NCBI GenBank assembly: GCA_914767715.1
Contig: OU612074.1
Span: 22,370,062 to 22,434,061 of the forward strand
Length of the DNA stretch: 64,000 bases
Direction of reading: 5' to 3'
Origin: Membranipora membranacea
Lineage: Eukaryota > Bryozoa > Gymnolaemata > Cheilostomatida > Membraniporidae
Under the pieces are notes generated by a model that had not been told where the DNA came from, did not search any database, and worked only from the letters and a program-made list of their open reading frames with translations. The first letter of the stretch is position 1. Each line of letters begins with the position of its first letter. Below, one piece after another: positions 1-10,234 of the stretch. Both the position numbers and the translations under genes were made by a program.

Positions 1-269
1 CTCCAGCCCCCCCCCCCCGCCCCATCAATATTGTTCCACCTTTTTTTTCTTACATTCAAATTTTATCACACCCATCGATTATTATTTACTATGTCTATAG
101 CCTTAAATTTATGTGCATGTATAGAAGGATGTGGGTATTATCTAAAAAATTAAGGAAGCCTGTCCTCTTAGATGGATGGGACAAGCAGAAATTATGCCAA
201 AAAATTCAATCCAATAAAGACCGAGATATGACAATGCATACATGAGAGCCACCACTGGGCTGTTTCTTA

Positions 270-400
270 CCTTATCATCTTGTGAAGTGGTAGCAGCAGG
301 ATTTTCATCTTGTGAAGATGAGGCAGCAAGATTACCATCTTGTAAAGATGAGGCAGCCAGATTATCATCTTGTGAAGATGAGGTAGCAGGCTGTAGGCTC
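270..400. repeat. 33-bp minisatellite, about 4 units
   Basis: Four imperfect 33-bp units built on a CATCTTGTGAAGATGAGGCAG core. The period is a multiple of three, so the minus strand stays open and would encode repeats of the type SSSQDDNLAA. A further degenerate half unit sits near 508-535. No homologous protein or splice context supports a gene, so I read the open frame as a by-product of the period. Confidence 0.75.
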
Positions 401-409
401 ATTTAAAAT

Positions 410-761
410 TAGTTTTGCTATAAACTGAGCAGCGTGGGTATTATATCCAGAACTTCTATGTTTGCCTTGTATCTCGCAACTGATGGTAGTAAAATTGCAG
501 CTGGGCTTACTTGTGAAGATGAGACAGCAGGCTGCAGGTTCACGTTATATGAATAAATAATCTCAACGAAGTATGAATATTAAAACCAGTAACCACTTTG
601 TTTACCTAGTATCTTTCATCTTCTGTTTAAGTACAGGGCTGTATTTGTTTTGATAATTTGTATCTCATAAATTAAAATAGTTCTAAAATAATTTGGCTGG
701 TATTATACCCGGTGTGCCTTGATTTACTATATTATTTCATTGATGAGAGATGACCATAGAC
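410..761. other. No gene seen
   Basis: AT-rich spacer between the 33-bp minisatellite and the first foldback element. Apart from the degenerate minisatellite half unit near 508-535, no conserved coding segment, RNA gene or repeat is recognised. Confidence 0.5.
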
Positions 762-1004
762 TTAAAGACTTTGTTTGAGGCTGCTCTTTTGTATCACATC
801 TTATTCTCCATATTTTATTCTATCATGTGAGCGATTTTCAGCTTTAGAATCCAAATATTGAGGAAGTTATGGCCTCTCAAACTTCCAAGGTGACGGCAAT
901 TTATCGGCAGTAAGAGTCAGCCGGCAATCCCTAGGGTACGTCACAACCATCATACTTATTACGATACACTAATAAATATGTTGATGATCAAAATGTTCAG
1001 ATCT

Positions 1005-1080
1005 GTAACGGTCTCGAACCCAGGACCAAATGGCTTTGCAGGCAACGCCGCTAACACTGAGCTATATTGTCTACTGGCCC
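1005..1080 (-). repeat. tRNA-Cys-like module inside foldback copy 1
   Basis: Read on the minus strand this has an A-box-like ATAGCTCAGTGTTAGCGG, an anticodon-loop-like CTGCAAA (GCA, as in tRNA-Cys) and a B-box-like GGGTTCGAGACC. The acceptor stem does not pair convincingly, so this is a tRNA-derived SINE head rather than a working tRNA gene. It is absent from the second foldback copy, so it was probably gained by copy 1 or lost by copy 2. Confidence 0.6.
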
Positions 1081-1092
1081 ACCTAGTTGGTC

Positions 1093-1170
1093 CAAGTGGC
1101 GTGATGGGTGATGTTAGCGTCGATGCCTATAGGTATGGGAACCCGGGTTCGATTCCCACCCAGGTCTGAA
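1093..1170 (+). repeat. tRNA-like module with B box, shared by both foldback copies
   Basis: The plus strand carries an A-box-like AGTGGCGTGATGGG and a strong B box, GGGTTCGATTCCC, flanked by short complementary arms. The reverse complement of the same module lies at about 62915-62990 in the other foldback copy. It is degenerate as a tRNA. It could give the element a Pol III promoter, which would make it a hybrid of a SINE and a TIR element. Confidence 0.6.
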
Positions 1171-1445
1171 TTTTGATCATCCTCTTATCTGTGTGATTAT
1201 TAGTGTATTAACTATTAACTCATAATAATTATCACCATAGACAAAACACATGTCTATGGTTGTGAGGTACCCCAGGGGAAACATCCGCTTATTCCCAATG
1301 CCGATTGAAGGCAATCACCCTGGAAGTTTGAGAGGCCATAACTTCCTCAATATTTGAATTCTAAAGCTGAAAATCGCTCACATGATAGAATAAAATATGG
1401 AGAATAAGATGTGATACAAAAGAGCAGCTTCAAAAAAAGTCTTTA

Positions 1446-1463
1446 ATATATATATATATATAT
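1446..1463. repeat. (TA)n microsatellite
   Basis: A short run of TA dinucleotides directly at the right edge of foldback copy 1. A similar run lies at about 24330-24351. No function is indicated. Confidence 0.8.
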
Positions 1464-1591
1464 TTATATGTGCCACGTACCCTAGCTTCATGATACATAC
1501 ATACCTTGAGTTGGCATACTCAATTTACAGCACAGATCTATTCTTCCTAATGAAGTGATGAAAAAAAAAATAGGAGTAAAAAACTGTAACA

Positions 1592-2345
1592 AGGAATCCA
1601 AGCTGTTGTTAACAGGGCACGAAGAATTCCATTATCAATGACGAACAAAGTTAAGGTTGAGCTGCAAAAGATGGAGGACTCTGGGATAATTGCTAAGGTT
1701 GATGAGCCGACTGAGTGGGTTAGCAGCATGGTGGTCGCCGAGAAAAAGGATGGTGGTGTCAGAATCTGCCTTGACCCCAGAGCATTGAATAAGGCGATCC
1801 TACGAAAACATCACAATATACCCACCCTAGATAATATTGCCCACAAGTTCGTTGGCAAGAGAATATCCACCATCCTCGACATGAAGCATGCATACTGGCA
1901 TGTGCCCCTGGACAAGAAAAGTCAACTGCTGACTGCCTTCAACACCCCCTTTGGGAGACGTTGTTTCCTGCGTCTGCCCTTTGGCATAAACTCCGCGGCC
2001 GAGGTATTCGAAAAGAGGGTTGAAGAGATGTTTGGTGACCTCCAAGTTGCCATATACTTTGATGATCTAATAGTATATGGCAAAGATCAGGAAGAACATG
2101 ATCATAGCCTAAGGAGGCTGCTAGAGAGGGCCAAGAAATGTAATGTCAAGTTCAATAAGGAGAAAATGCAGCTCAACAAGACAGAAGTAAAGTATTTGGG
2201 CCGCATTGTATCTGCGGATGGACCGCGTCCAGACCCAGACAAGGTTCAAGCCATCAATGACATGCCAAACCCTACAGACAGCAAGGGCATACAGAGACTG
2301 ATGGGGTCGCTCAACTTCCTATGTGGATTCATACCCAACATGTGA
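1592..2345 (+). pseudogene. Ty3/gypsy reverse transcriptase domain, truncated
   Basis: The open frame begins with a conserved RRIP-type segment before the RT and continues through KKDGGVRICLDPRALN, a first catalytic Asp in LDMKHAYWHVPLD, the LPFGINSA block, and a YFDDLIVYG active site matching the family's Y-x-DD. It stops soon after a GFIPN-like motif. The upstream gag and protease coding and the downstream RNase H are missing, so the unit is defective. The nearest relatives are metazoan Ty3/gypsy elements. The next element domain, integrase, starts only ~130 bp later, which shows an internal deletion. Confidence 0.9.
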
Positions 2346-2474
2346 GGAGAAGGAAGAAGCCCTTCGTGAAGACTACCTGGCAGATGGAATCATGCAGCTG
2401 CTGAAGACAACCATACTGGAGGGTTGGATCTGGCAGACTAAGGCTCGAGCACCCTCCAAGCTCTACCATACTGG

Positions 2475-3652
2475 AATGTAAGGGACGAGTTGAATATTCA
2501 GGATGGCTTCATATATAGAGGGGAACAGCTCCTGATTCCTCAACAACTACGACCAGAATACCTCCGTGTTGTCCATAGAGGCCATCTAGGCATTACCAAA
2601 TGCACTGAGAGAGCTCGTCAGTACATGTTCTGGCCAGGGATGGCTACGGACATAAGGGAGATGGTGTCGAACTGCAACACTTGTCAGAAGTATGCCAACC
2701 AACAGCAGAAGGAACCCCGAATGCCTCATGCGATACCTGATCTTCCCTGGTGCAAGGTTGGTATGGACATAATGGATTTTCAGGAGAAGTCTTACTTGGT
2801 AGTCGTCGACTTCAAATCCCATTACCCCGAGATAAGAATAATGAAACAGAAGAGCAGCGAAGATGTGGTAATGGCACTCAAGTTCATATTTGCTGCTCAT
2901 GGTATACTTCAGGAGATAGTCGCCGACAATATGCCCTTCAACAGTTATGTGATGGGTCAGTTTGCTTCTCTATGGGGTTTCAAGATCACCACGTTAAGCC
3001 CTAAAAGTCTAATGGCCTGGCTGAGAGGTACGTTCAGACCATCAAACAGTTCCTGAGGAAAACTGCAGACTCTGGTGAGGACCTGTATGAGTCACTGTTA
3101 GCATACAAACAGACACCTGCAACGGGGCTCCCTTTTAGTCCAGCTGAGATGGTTTTTGGCAGGAACATAAGGGGCCCTCTGCCCTGCACACACTCACACC
3201 TCCAGCCCACTGCAGTGAGTGCACATGACAGGCTTACCCAGAGGCAGGAGATTCACAAGGAGACTTACCATAAAACAGCTAGACCACTTGGACCACTGAC
3301 TGAAGGTGACAATGTGCTGGTCAGAACAGGCAAAGAAGACCGATGGCAACCTGGACGTGTTGTAGAGACACACTCATCCCCTAGATCGTATGTGGTGCAC
3401 AATGGACGAAACTTGGCGAGAAGGAACAGAGTGCATCTCAAACATGCTATGGCCACTCCGGCTGCCAACTTAGCTGAGCCCCCTCCCCCTGGCCCACCTG
3501 GTCCACCAACGTCTGAGGAGACTGCTGCTGAGGGTAACATGGCACCCTCTTCCCCTGCCCCCGCCACTCCCCAGCCCCCCCCCCCAAGACACGGCGCCCG
3601 GTTGAACCGAGGCACTATGCCTGCCCGATTTGAGGGCTTCCAGATGGGTTAA
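2475..3652 (+). pseudogene. Ty3/gypsy integrase with a frameshift
   Basis: An H2C2 zinc finger is visible (HRGHLG ... CNTCQKY), followed by the integrase core with the first Asp in VGMDIMDF and the second in IVADNMPF. Near 3010 the frame breaks. The following frame (to 3652) begins with NGLAERYVQTIK, which holds the catalytic Glu, and then continues through a YKQTPATGLPFSP block typical of gypsy integrases into a Pro-rich C-terminal tail. The catalytic triad is therefore split between two frames and the copy cannot make an integrase. It is cut off from RT by loss of the RNase H region. Confidence 0.88.
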
Positions 3653-3775
3653 CTCTGTTAACGCCTCTGCCCCATGTACATAGCCTATATATATAAATAC
3701 CCATTCTAGTCCTAGCTCATACCTTCCGCGGTGACGGTTTAGTTCTAACCCCTTTGTGTTTGTCCCCTGTTTCCC

Positions 3776-4040
3776 AAAAAGGGGAGGATGTTGTATTATT
3801 GTTATCATGACTCATATCACATGACTGTCATGTGATCACCCTATTATCCACATATTATGCTCTTTGATATTGGAGTCAGAAAAGTCAGTTGATGACCATG
3901 AGGAGACCAGATCTGCTGAAATATAAAAGTCTACCGGTTGCTGAAACTTATACCTAGTTATATGAGTACTCATTAGTTAGGCTGGCCAGCCCTTAGGTAC
4001 ATCAGACATCTACACCAGGTAATTGTACATACTACAAACA
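3776..4040 (+). mobile_element. Polypurine tract and 3' LTR of the gypsy element
   Basis: A purine tract (AAAAAGGGGAGGA, 3776-3788) directly precedes TGTTGTATTATTG at 3789. A likely LTR end, TACAAACA, lies at 4033-4040, giving a ~252-bp LTR with TG...CA borders and short inverted ends (TGTTGTA against TGTTTGTA). A TATAAAAG box is at 3922-3929. No 5' LTR was found in the window, which fits a 5'-truncated or rearranged copy. The right border is inferred only from the TG/CA rule. Confidence 0.7.
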
Positions 4041-4160
4041 GTACCCCCAGCACCTGTTGGTAACCCATTTAGGTCAGTGAACTGACTGAACTTACCATGT
4101 TTCCTTGCTTTTTCCTCTCCCTTTCGAAAACTTTTCTTTTTGCATGGGGGCCGCCATTTT
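4041..4160 (-). repeat. Left arm of a ~2 kb-spaced inverted repeat
   Basis: The reverse complement of this arm matches 6091-6228, with small indels. Read outward from the centre each arm starts at ATGGCGGCCCCCATGC, runs through a short basic open frame, passes GTAAGTTCAGTCAGTTCACTG and a GGGTTACCAACA block, and ends in a run of G plus GTAC. The ATG has a good Kozak context and the GTAAGT looks like a 5' splice site, so the arm resembles a captured first exon. The intervening DNA may be a long-TIR element, or these may be two opposed copies of one repeat. Confidence 0.75.
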
Positions 4161-4737
4161 GAATTATAATTTTCAGTTACAGCTGCATTGGGAGTTGTAC
4201 TCTTTATTTCCATTGAAACATAACTCCTAAAAATTCTAGCAATGAGATCATTCAGAATGTACTCCTAAGGGTTTAGACAATTTTTAGCCAACCATGCAAC
4301 CAACACTGCCTAAGCCCTTAGACAATGCAGAATGGTCCATCTACTACTATTAGAACAGACCAATGAATGACAACTGAGAACAATTGCCTAGAATCCCAAT
4401 ACCCTGGCAGGCTTCGGATAAGGCTTTGTTGAGTGGAGTGCAAATCACAGTTTTTGTGAGCTTGTGTGGGGTAGCACATTGTGCTGCCTTTCTATCACAA
4501 ATCAGCAGCAGTTATGGGCTACGTACAACAAAAATCATCAGGCACAACAGAATCTAAATAGTCTATCATTCTGGCACACTTACGGGACCATCATTGAACG
4601 AACATCGTGTTTTAGGCCTAAGTATGGCACCAATTGTTGCCGCAAACGGTTCTAGTTACACTTAACTGTGGAACTAGCAATGCGATCACAATGGAATTTT
4701 TTATTTTCCTGGACCAATTTCATCCAAGGAGCCTAGA

Positions 4738-4820
4738 CTGCTCTACAGTCCAACCTGTCGTATTTTGAATCTATGGTTAGGCCCAAAATACAACCGGTTT
4801 GACTGCAGAGCAGTCTACAA
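4738..4820. repeat. Short inverted repeat (hairpin), ~31-bp arms
   Basis: GACTGCTCTACAGTCCAACC and the following CGTATTTTG pair with CAAAATACAACC and GACTGCAGAGCAGTC about 20 bp further on. This is the shape of a small MITE or a foldback terminus. No flanking target duplication was identified. Confidence 0.6.
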
Positions 4821-4869
4821 GGAACCCACAAGAAGCATTGGGATCAACACCATAATGATATGCATACAT

Positions 4870-5045
4870 TAAAAGCATGACGAATCCCGGCCAGTCCTGC
4901 CCGGGGCACTAAAATTGAAGTCCAGGTGCTCTCGGCTCCCAGGGAACACTCTTAAAAACCCGGAAACCAGCTCCCGGAAACCAGCTCCCGGCTGGGAAAC
5001 CCGGGATGGACGGGAATTCCCGGCCCGACGCAGGTCTCTGATACG
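4870..5045. other. GC-rich patch, no gene
   Basis: A locally GC-rich patch with a short direct duplication of GGAAACCAGCTCCC and several CCCGG runs, in an otherwise AT-rich region. Short overlapping open frames exist on both strands, as expected of GC-rich DNA with few stops. No protein family is recognised. It may be old repeat sequence. Confidence 0.4.
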
Positions 5046-5426
5046 TACAAACATGAAAGGATTTGGGTCTTTGATTTTGAGTATCCACTTTCAAAAGCAT
5101 AATACTGTATTTGTATTTAGTTAACAAATGGTTTTGAAATTATAGTGTACACAAAATATTATATACATATGAGTGACAACTTAGAAGAAGGCACGACAAC
5201 TCTGTTATACGCAAAACTGAAACATTTTTGCAGAGTATTCTACATTCTTTGTTAACTCACATAATTCTAGCTCCAAAATAAAAATTAAAAAAATGTCAGA
5301 CGAGACATTCATCTGGCCTAGCTTAAATAATAATCCATAAAACATATTTAGAATGGTAGTCTCTGACAGACTAATGAGCATCAACAGACCTTAAAAACTT
5401 CTGATATAATAACTTTTCTGAAAACT

Positions 5427-5693
5427 ATGTACGGCCTGTATAATATAAATCTCTGGCTAAGAATGCAACAACAAATTGATAGTGACTTTGTTGCTGTCTG
5501 GTCTGGTTTTGTCATCAAGATTGTGGTTATTTTGCCTCAATTAACTGAACTTGAAATTTTATTGAGAAACCCATTGCTGTCCAAGGCAGCAGCGCTTACT
5601 TTACAACCAGAAGTGGGCGTGACCGTTAAATAACGCTGATTGGCTATTCGCATTTTATGCGCAAGTTGAAGGTCTCTATATCTATAGTCTCTG
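5427..5693. mobile_element. Partial copy (right end) of the 41.5-42.8 kb TIR transposon
   Basis: This stretch is nearly identical to 42493-42762, sharing GCCTGTATAATATAAATCTC, GAAGTGGGCGTGACCGTTAA and the right terminal repeat GTCTCTATATCTATAGTCTCTG. The matching left terminus was not found, so this copy is 5'-truncated or was formed by an internal deletion. It shows that the 42-kb element belongs to a family. Confidence 0.85.
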
Positions 5694-6090
5694 TCACCAT
5701 CATACATGCATAAGTTTAAGCAATATAAGGCTCACCCATTGTACAATAATGTTTGTTGAGAATAACTAGTTGAGAAGTTGAGAACTGTTGAACGCAGTTG
5801 GCAATGTGAGAAAGAAAGGAAGAGCAATATTTGAGAGTTCACACTATTATGATACATCTCGGAAATATACAAACAATTTATTAAATCCCTGAATCCAGAG
5901 AGCTTCATTCATGCTTTAACTAAACTCAAAAGACTTTTAAATCCCAGGCAGCGTAAAAGGAATAAGAGAAATGTACTGGATAAAAATTCCAACATTTGTA
6001 TTTTATTGAATAACAGCTATAAATAAAAAGCATGAGGGTTGTCTTTTCAAAATGAGAATGAGAGCGCGATTCCCAAAACATTTCAAAGAA

Positions 6091-6228
6091 AGATGGCGGC
6101 CCCCATGCAAAAAGAAAATTTTTCACAAGGGAGAGGAAGAAGGTGGGAAGAAGCAAGGAAACATGGTAAGTTCAGTCAGTTCACTGCCCTAAATGGGTTA
6201 CCAACATGAACTGGGGGGGGGGGGGTAC
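6091..6228 (+). repeat. Right arm of the inverted repeat paired with 4041-4160
   Basis: This arm contains AGATGGCGGCCCCCATGC, a short basic frame, then a splice-donor-like GTAAGTTC, the shared CAGTCAGTTCACTG block and a long G run. A 23-bp tandem duplication (TGTTAGTATATGCACTTGCA core) follows at about 6227-6273. It lies just upstream of the LINE remnant, so it could be the 5' end of that element rather than an independent repeat. Confidence 0.7.
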
Positions 6229-6370
6229 TGTTAGTATATGCACTTGCATACTGTTAGCATATGCACTTGCATTTTGGTCGGAAATCAAATGCTAAGACTG
6301 AAATATCTGAGAACAGGCCTGTCGGCAGTCGTCAGCTGGCAAAGTTCCGGCGCCGGTTAAAAAAGAGCCA

Positions 6371-9055
6371 ATGACTGACGTCACCAAATCCAATCACACA
6401 ACCCTCCGATTCAAGTCCACTGGCATAATAAAACCAAGTAACCTTAAATTTCCAAGCAGAGATATCAAGTTACCTGGTATAGCAGCCTATCAAGAGCTAG
6501 TAGCAACCAGTCAACCCCATCAAGAAATAATCTATTTTACATTGATTCACCTGAGCATAGGCCAAGGCTCCACTCAAACAATACTGATGTATCCATCAGT
6601 GAAACTCTCACAACTACCCACTTATTAGACCAAGGTGGGAACAAAAACATCTAATCATATGCCTCAGCTGCAACCAAACATCCCGTTGTATATATACTTT
6701 CAGAAGATGAGTCTGATATGACACAGGCCCAATCTGAGCACAACAGATATTCTCTAGTGACCCTTTTATACCTAGAAAGCTCCCCCACATCCAGCAGCGG
6801 CCCAATTCCATCAATTTGGCCTCACCAAAAAAAAATTCAAGGTCACCTGTGTCAATGACACATCCTTGGAATGGGTCTTCCAATAAGCAAACAAAATCCC
6901 ACCATGCAACTCTGCAGCCGTGTCTTTCAAACCTGTCACAAACAATAAACTTCCACAATTATTTTGCTTCTCTGCAAGAAATCTGCAAACAATATTACCC
7001 AGATCAGACAGGGACTGGCCCGCTCTATTCAACATCTGAACCCTAACTCATGGAAAATATACTGGGCTTTTGGAAAGAGTTTGGGCCACAAATATTCTAT
7101 GGAATACCCCTAGGGCAATACAATCAGTTAATAGCAGTGGACTATAAGCCATACTTTGAGCTAAGCAGTGATGAGCTTAAATTCTATGGTACTCCTTGGC
7201 TCCACCTGGTGGAAAGAAACCTCCTCACATCAATGAACCAAAGCCCATAACCAAACCACCCCAAAACAAGGCAGCCCGGACCCAAGTAGCTCCACAACCA
7301 GCAGCTGCAAACACACTGCCTTCACAGAAAACCAAACCAACAAAGCAAAAAGCTACCTTAACTCCTTACCTTAACTCCTTACCTTAATCAGAAAATAATC
7401 AAAACCAACTGGGACATTAGGTATGCGCCCTTCTTAAACAATGACGGGAAACATCAGCAAGATACAAATAGTCCAGATCAACTTGCAGCATGCCAGAACT
7501 AGCATATACTTACTATGTGCTCAGCCCTCACGGCTGCATACATTTATAGCTCTAATCCAAGAACCTTGGGTTCTGAACAATGTGATACAAGAGCTCCCCA
7601 ACATTCCAAATACCAACTGCTTCTACCTTGAGAATAATGGGAAACCAAGTGCTGCTGTTTTGGCCTCCATCAACATTCAAATAGAGCCCTTGTTTTTAAA
7701 CAGCGACATGGTAGCCATCTCCATACGACCTGACCCAACCCAGAATCTTTACAATATAAAACCAACCATTGTAGTATCTATCTATCTCCCTATTGAAGAT
7801 CTAAACATTCTAAGCACACAGCTCCAGAACCTCATAACATATTGAAAGACAAATTCCATTTGTTGGAGGCTATGACCGCAATGCACATAACATTATCAAG
7901 GGGTCAGCTTTTACTAGACTTTTCGCTATCCAGTGAGCTGAAGATTGCCAACCAGGGCAACGAAACAACATTTGTGTCAACCCATGCCCAATCGCTCATT
8001 GACATCACCGTTATTTCACGCTGTCTATTGCAAAATCTTGATAAGTGGCAAATGTCACCTCATGTAACCTTGAGTGACCATAAACAATTAGAAAAAGAGC
8101 TCTTTCTGAGTATACCAATAAATCCCAACCCTCCCAAAATCCAAAAAAACTCAACGACAAATTATTTAATCATGAGCTAATGCTTTCTCATGACCGTTTT
8201 AGTTTGTGGAATGAGAATTGATATTGATTGATAATCAGACTAGCCAAGAATGTATTGATAACACTGCCAATACACTGACCATAATAATCAAAACAACATT
8301 TCACACTGCTTGCCCAGTTTATAAAAAAACAAGTGGAAAGGCTGCAAAACATGGTAGAACAACAACCTCGAAAAGCTTCGTAGCAATACCAGACCTTGCA
8401 CTTTGATCAAAAATTGACCTGGTCATACCATGTTACATCCAAAATTGACAGAGCCTTGAAAAAACTATGGTTATAGGGTTATGGGCTATAGGAATGAGAT
8501 AAGGGCCTCGGACCCACCCAACTATTATGGGTCTGGTCATGTTCTGGTGGTGGTCCTTCCAGCCGATGAACCCTCATGTCCTGGTTGTGGTCCATCCAGC
8601 AGATGAACCCTCATGTCCTCGTTGTGGTCCATCCAGCCGATGAACCCTCATGTCCTGGTTGTAGTCCATCCAGCCGATGAACCCTCATGTCCTGGTTGTG
8701 GTCCATCCAGCCGATGAACCCTCATGTCCTGGTTGTGGTCCATCCAGCCGATGAACCCTCATGTCCCGGTTGTGGTCCATCCAGCCGATGAGCCCTCATG
8801 TCCTGGTTGTGGTCCATCCAGCCAATGAGCCTCATGTCCTGGTTGTGGTCCATCCAGCCGATGAACCCTCATGTCCTGGTTGTGGTCCAAACCTGGATGA
8901 CCATATTCACTATGTTTACTATTGTCCCAAATACAATAGCATTAGATGTTTTCCAAAAACCAATCACTTTCTGGATAAACCAAAATGGCATCGAGGTTCC
9001 AGATCTTGTTGTCTTCATTTGTCAGTCATGCAAGTTTGATAACCATAAGATGTAA
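6371..9055 (+). mobile_element. Non-LTR retrotransposon remnant: ORF1-like and endonuclease kept, RT lost
   Basis: Three parts of a LINE remain. At 6371-7390 there are Lys/Pro/Gln-rich broken frames, as in an ORF1 product. At 7441-8180 lies an AP-like endonuclease: IQINLQHARTS, then ALIQEPWV with the catalytic Glu, and downstream SLIDITVIS and LSDHKQLE with the catalytic Asp-His. The middle is frameshifted near 7845, where a GGYDRNAHN-type segment is read. At 8880-9050 there is an element C-terminus, CPGCGPNLDDHIHYVYYC, a Cys/His knuckle typical of LINE tails. The whole RT is missing between 8406 and the tail, replaced by a minisatellite. The organisation resembles the R1/Jockey group; the exact clade is not decidable. 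Confidence 0.75.
8529..8889. repeat. 37-bp minisatellite, ~10 units, derived from a LINE Cys-knuckle codon block
   Basis: The unit is ATGAACCCTCATGTCCTGGT followed by TGTGGTCCATCCAGCCG, 37 bp, repeated almost perfectly. The last unit runs straight into the LINE sequence encoding CPGCGPNLDD, so the monomer is a slightly changed copy of the CPGCG codons. Because 37 is not a multiple of three, the frame rotates from unit to unit. No separate gene is implied. Confidence 0.9.
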
Positions 9056-9059
9056 GAGC

Positions 9060-9950
9060 ATACTTGCTTACCTGGGCCTCTGAGTACTATGTGTACCTGT
9101 ACCTGTACTATGATAATACAATCATGTTGCATTATCCCCCATTGAAGACCAGACAAGACAATTTGTAGGTCACAGGTTCCATTCAATTATATCACTACTA
9201 ATGCCCATAATTATGATTTTATCGCTTTGAGTAACTTTCACAAACCTGTGGTGGTATTTTGGAGTATTTTAATTTGAGATGTTAAAAAATTTATTTTTCG
9301 AAATGTTTCAGAGAATCATATAGGATGTATTGTGGTTCAGCATAGAAATGAAATAGCCACTGCATTGTGGTCTATATAATAGAAAAAAATATTAACAACA
9401 TAACATCCTGTCATGTGTGTTAGCAATCTGGGTAATTACAGGTTATTCAGTCATTCTCATAGTCATGGCATATATAACAACACTATTAATATTATATTTT
9501 GTAGGAAACAATGTTCAATTCAACCATATTCCCACTAATGCCCATGACATGCATTAACGTGATATATCGCCTTTTCAGTTTCTCAGGGACTACTTGTCCC
9601 ACTGACGGGAAATTCTATCTTGTCAGGATAGCCAGCATGGGTTTGGCATAATTATTCCCGATCTCCAACTTGTTCTGATGAACGCGTAAGGCTTAACGGC
9701 AACCTGCCAGTCAAAAAGTCTGTTTAAATCAAGGCTACCAGCCAGGCATAAAAATGTGTTGTTTATCAACTATACTATGATTATATTGTGTACTAACTAT
9801 CTAACTAAAACTAACAGAGTTACAAAGATTTAATGTATAAATCAGTAAAAATAATCAGTGCGTTTAGTCTCGTCCGCTAGCAAACATGAAGTGTCAAGTT
9901 GTAAGAGGGAAGAGTGTAAGCTTGCTAAAAGTAGTTACAGTCGTAGCGTT
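9060..9950. other. No gene seen
   Basis: AT-rich intergenic DNA. I found no conserved coding segment, RNA gene or well-bounded repeat here. Confidence 0.5.
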
Positions 9951-10230
9951 AATAAATGATTATTATAACAGACAAAACATGTGAAGTCTACTGACTGCTG
10001 GGGTTTGGTTGGACCCCCAGGTGTGCTCCGACCTGCCTGCAAACTGAGAGCAAATGGGGGCAGATATTGCAGCCTAGGGCAACTATATTAAATAAATGAT
10101 TATTATAACAGACAAAACATGTGAAGTCTACTGACTGCTGGGGTTTGGTTGGACCCCCAGGTGTGCTCCGACCTGCCTGCAAACTGAGAGCAAATGGGCG
10201 CAGATATTGCAGCCTAAGGCAACTATATTT
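9951..10230. repeat. 140-bp tandem duplication inside a dispersed repeat
   Basis: Units 9951-10090 and 10091-10230 differ at only about three positions, so the duplication is recent. Each contains CTCCGACCTGCCTGCAAAC and TGCTGGGGTTTGGTTGGAC. Diverged relatives of the unit lie at about 51010-51125 and 63485-63545, and of its right flank (TTCGGGATGTGGCGTGTGA, ATTTTAATCAA) at about 31716-31770. This defines a dispersed family with at least four members in the window; its class is unknown. Confidence 0.85.
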
Positions 10231-10234
10231 CGCC

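Larger units (their letters stand above)
762..1446. mobile_element. Foldback (long-TIR) element copy 1, TTAA ends, tRNA-like core
   Basis: The ends are inverted copies of each other: about 762-950 on the left pairs with about 1255-1446 on the right. They share the terminal TTAAAGACTTTG and internal landmarks such as TATGGCCTCTCAAACTTCC. The outer 140 bp are nearly identical and the inner part is more diverged. Both ends carry TTAA, which may be a 4-bp target duplication as in piggyBac-type elements, although the TIR start is not a textbook piggyBac end. There is no transposase. The core holds tRNA-like modules with Pol III box motifs. A second copy at 62666-63183 has the same ends and one of the same tRNA-like modules, so the module is part of the mobile unit. 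Confidence 0.85.

Noticed and set aside
142-402. Small protein with SSSQDDNLAA-type repeats
   Set aside because: The open frame is a consequence of a 33-bp repeat period; no splice sites, homologue or promoter support a gene.
8761-9039. Repeat-rich protein (HVLVVVHPADEP repeats)
   Set aside because: The 37-bp period rotates the frame and the end is a LINE tail; the frame is a by-product of the array.
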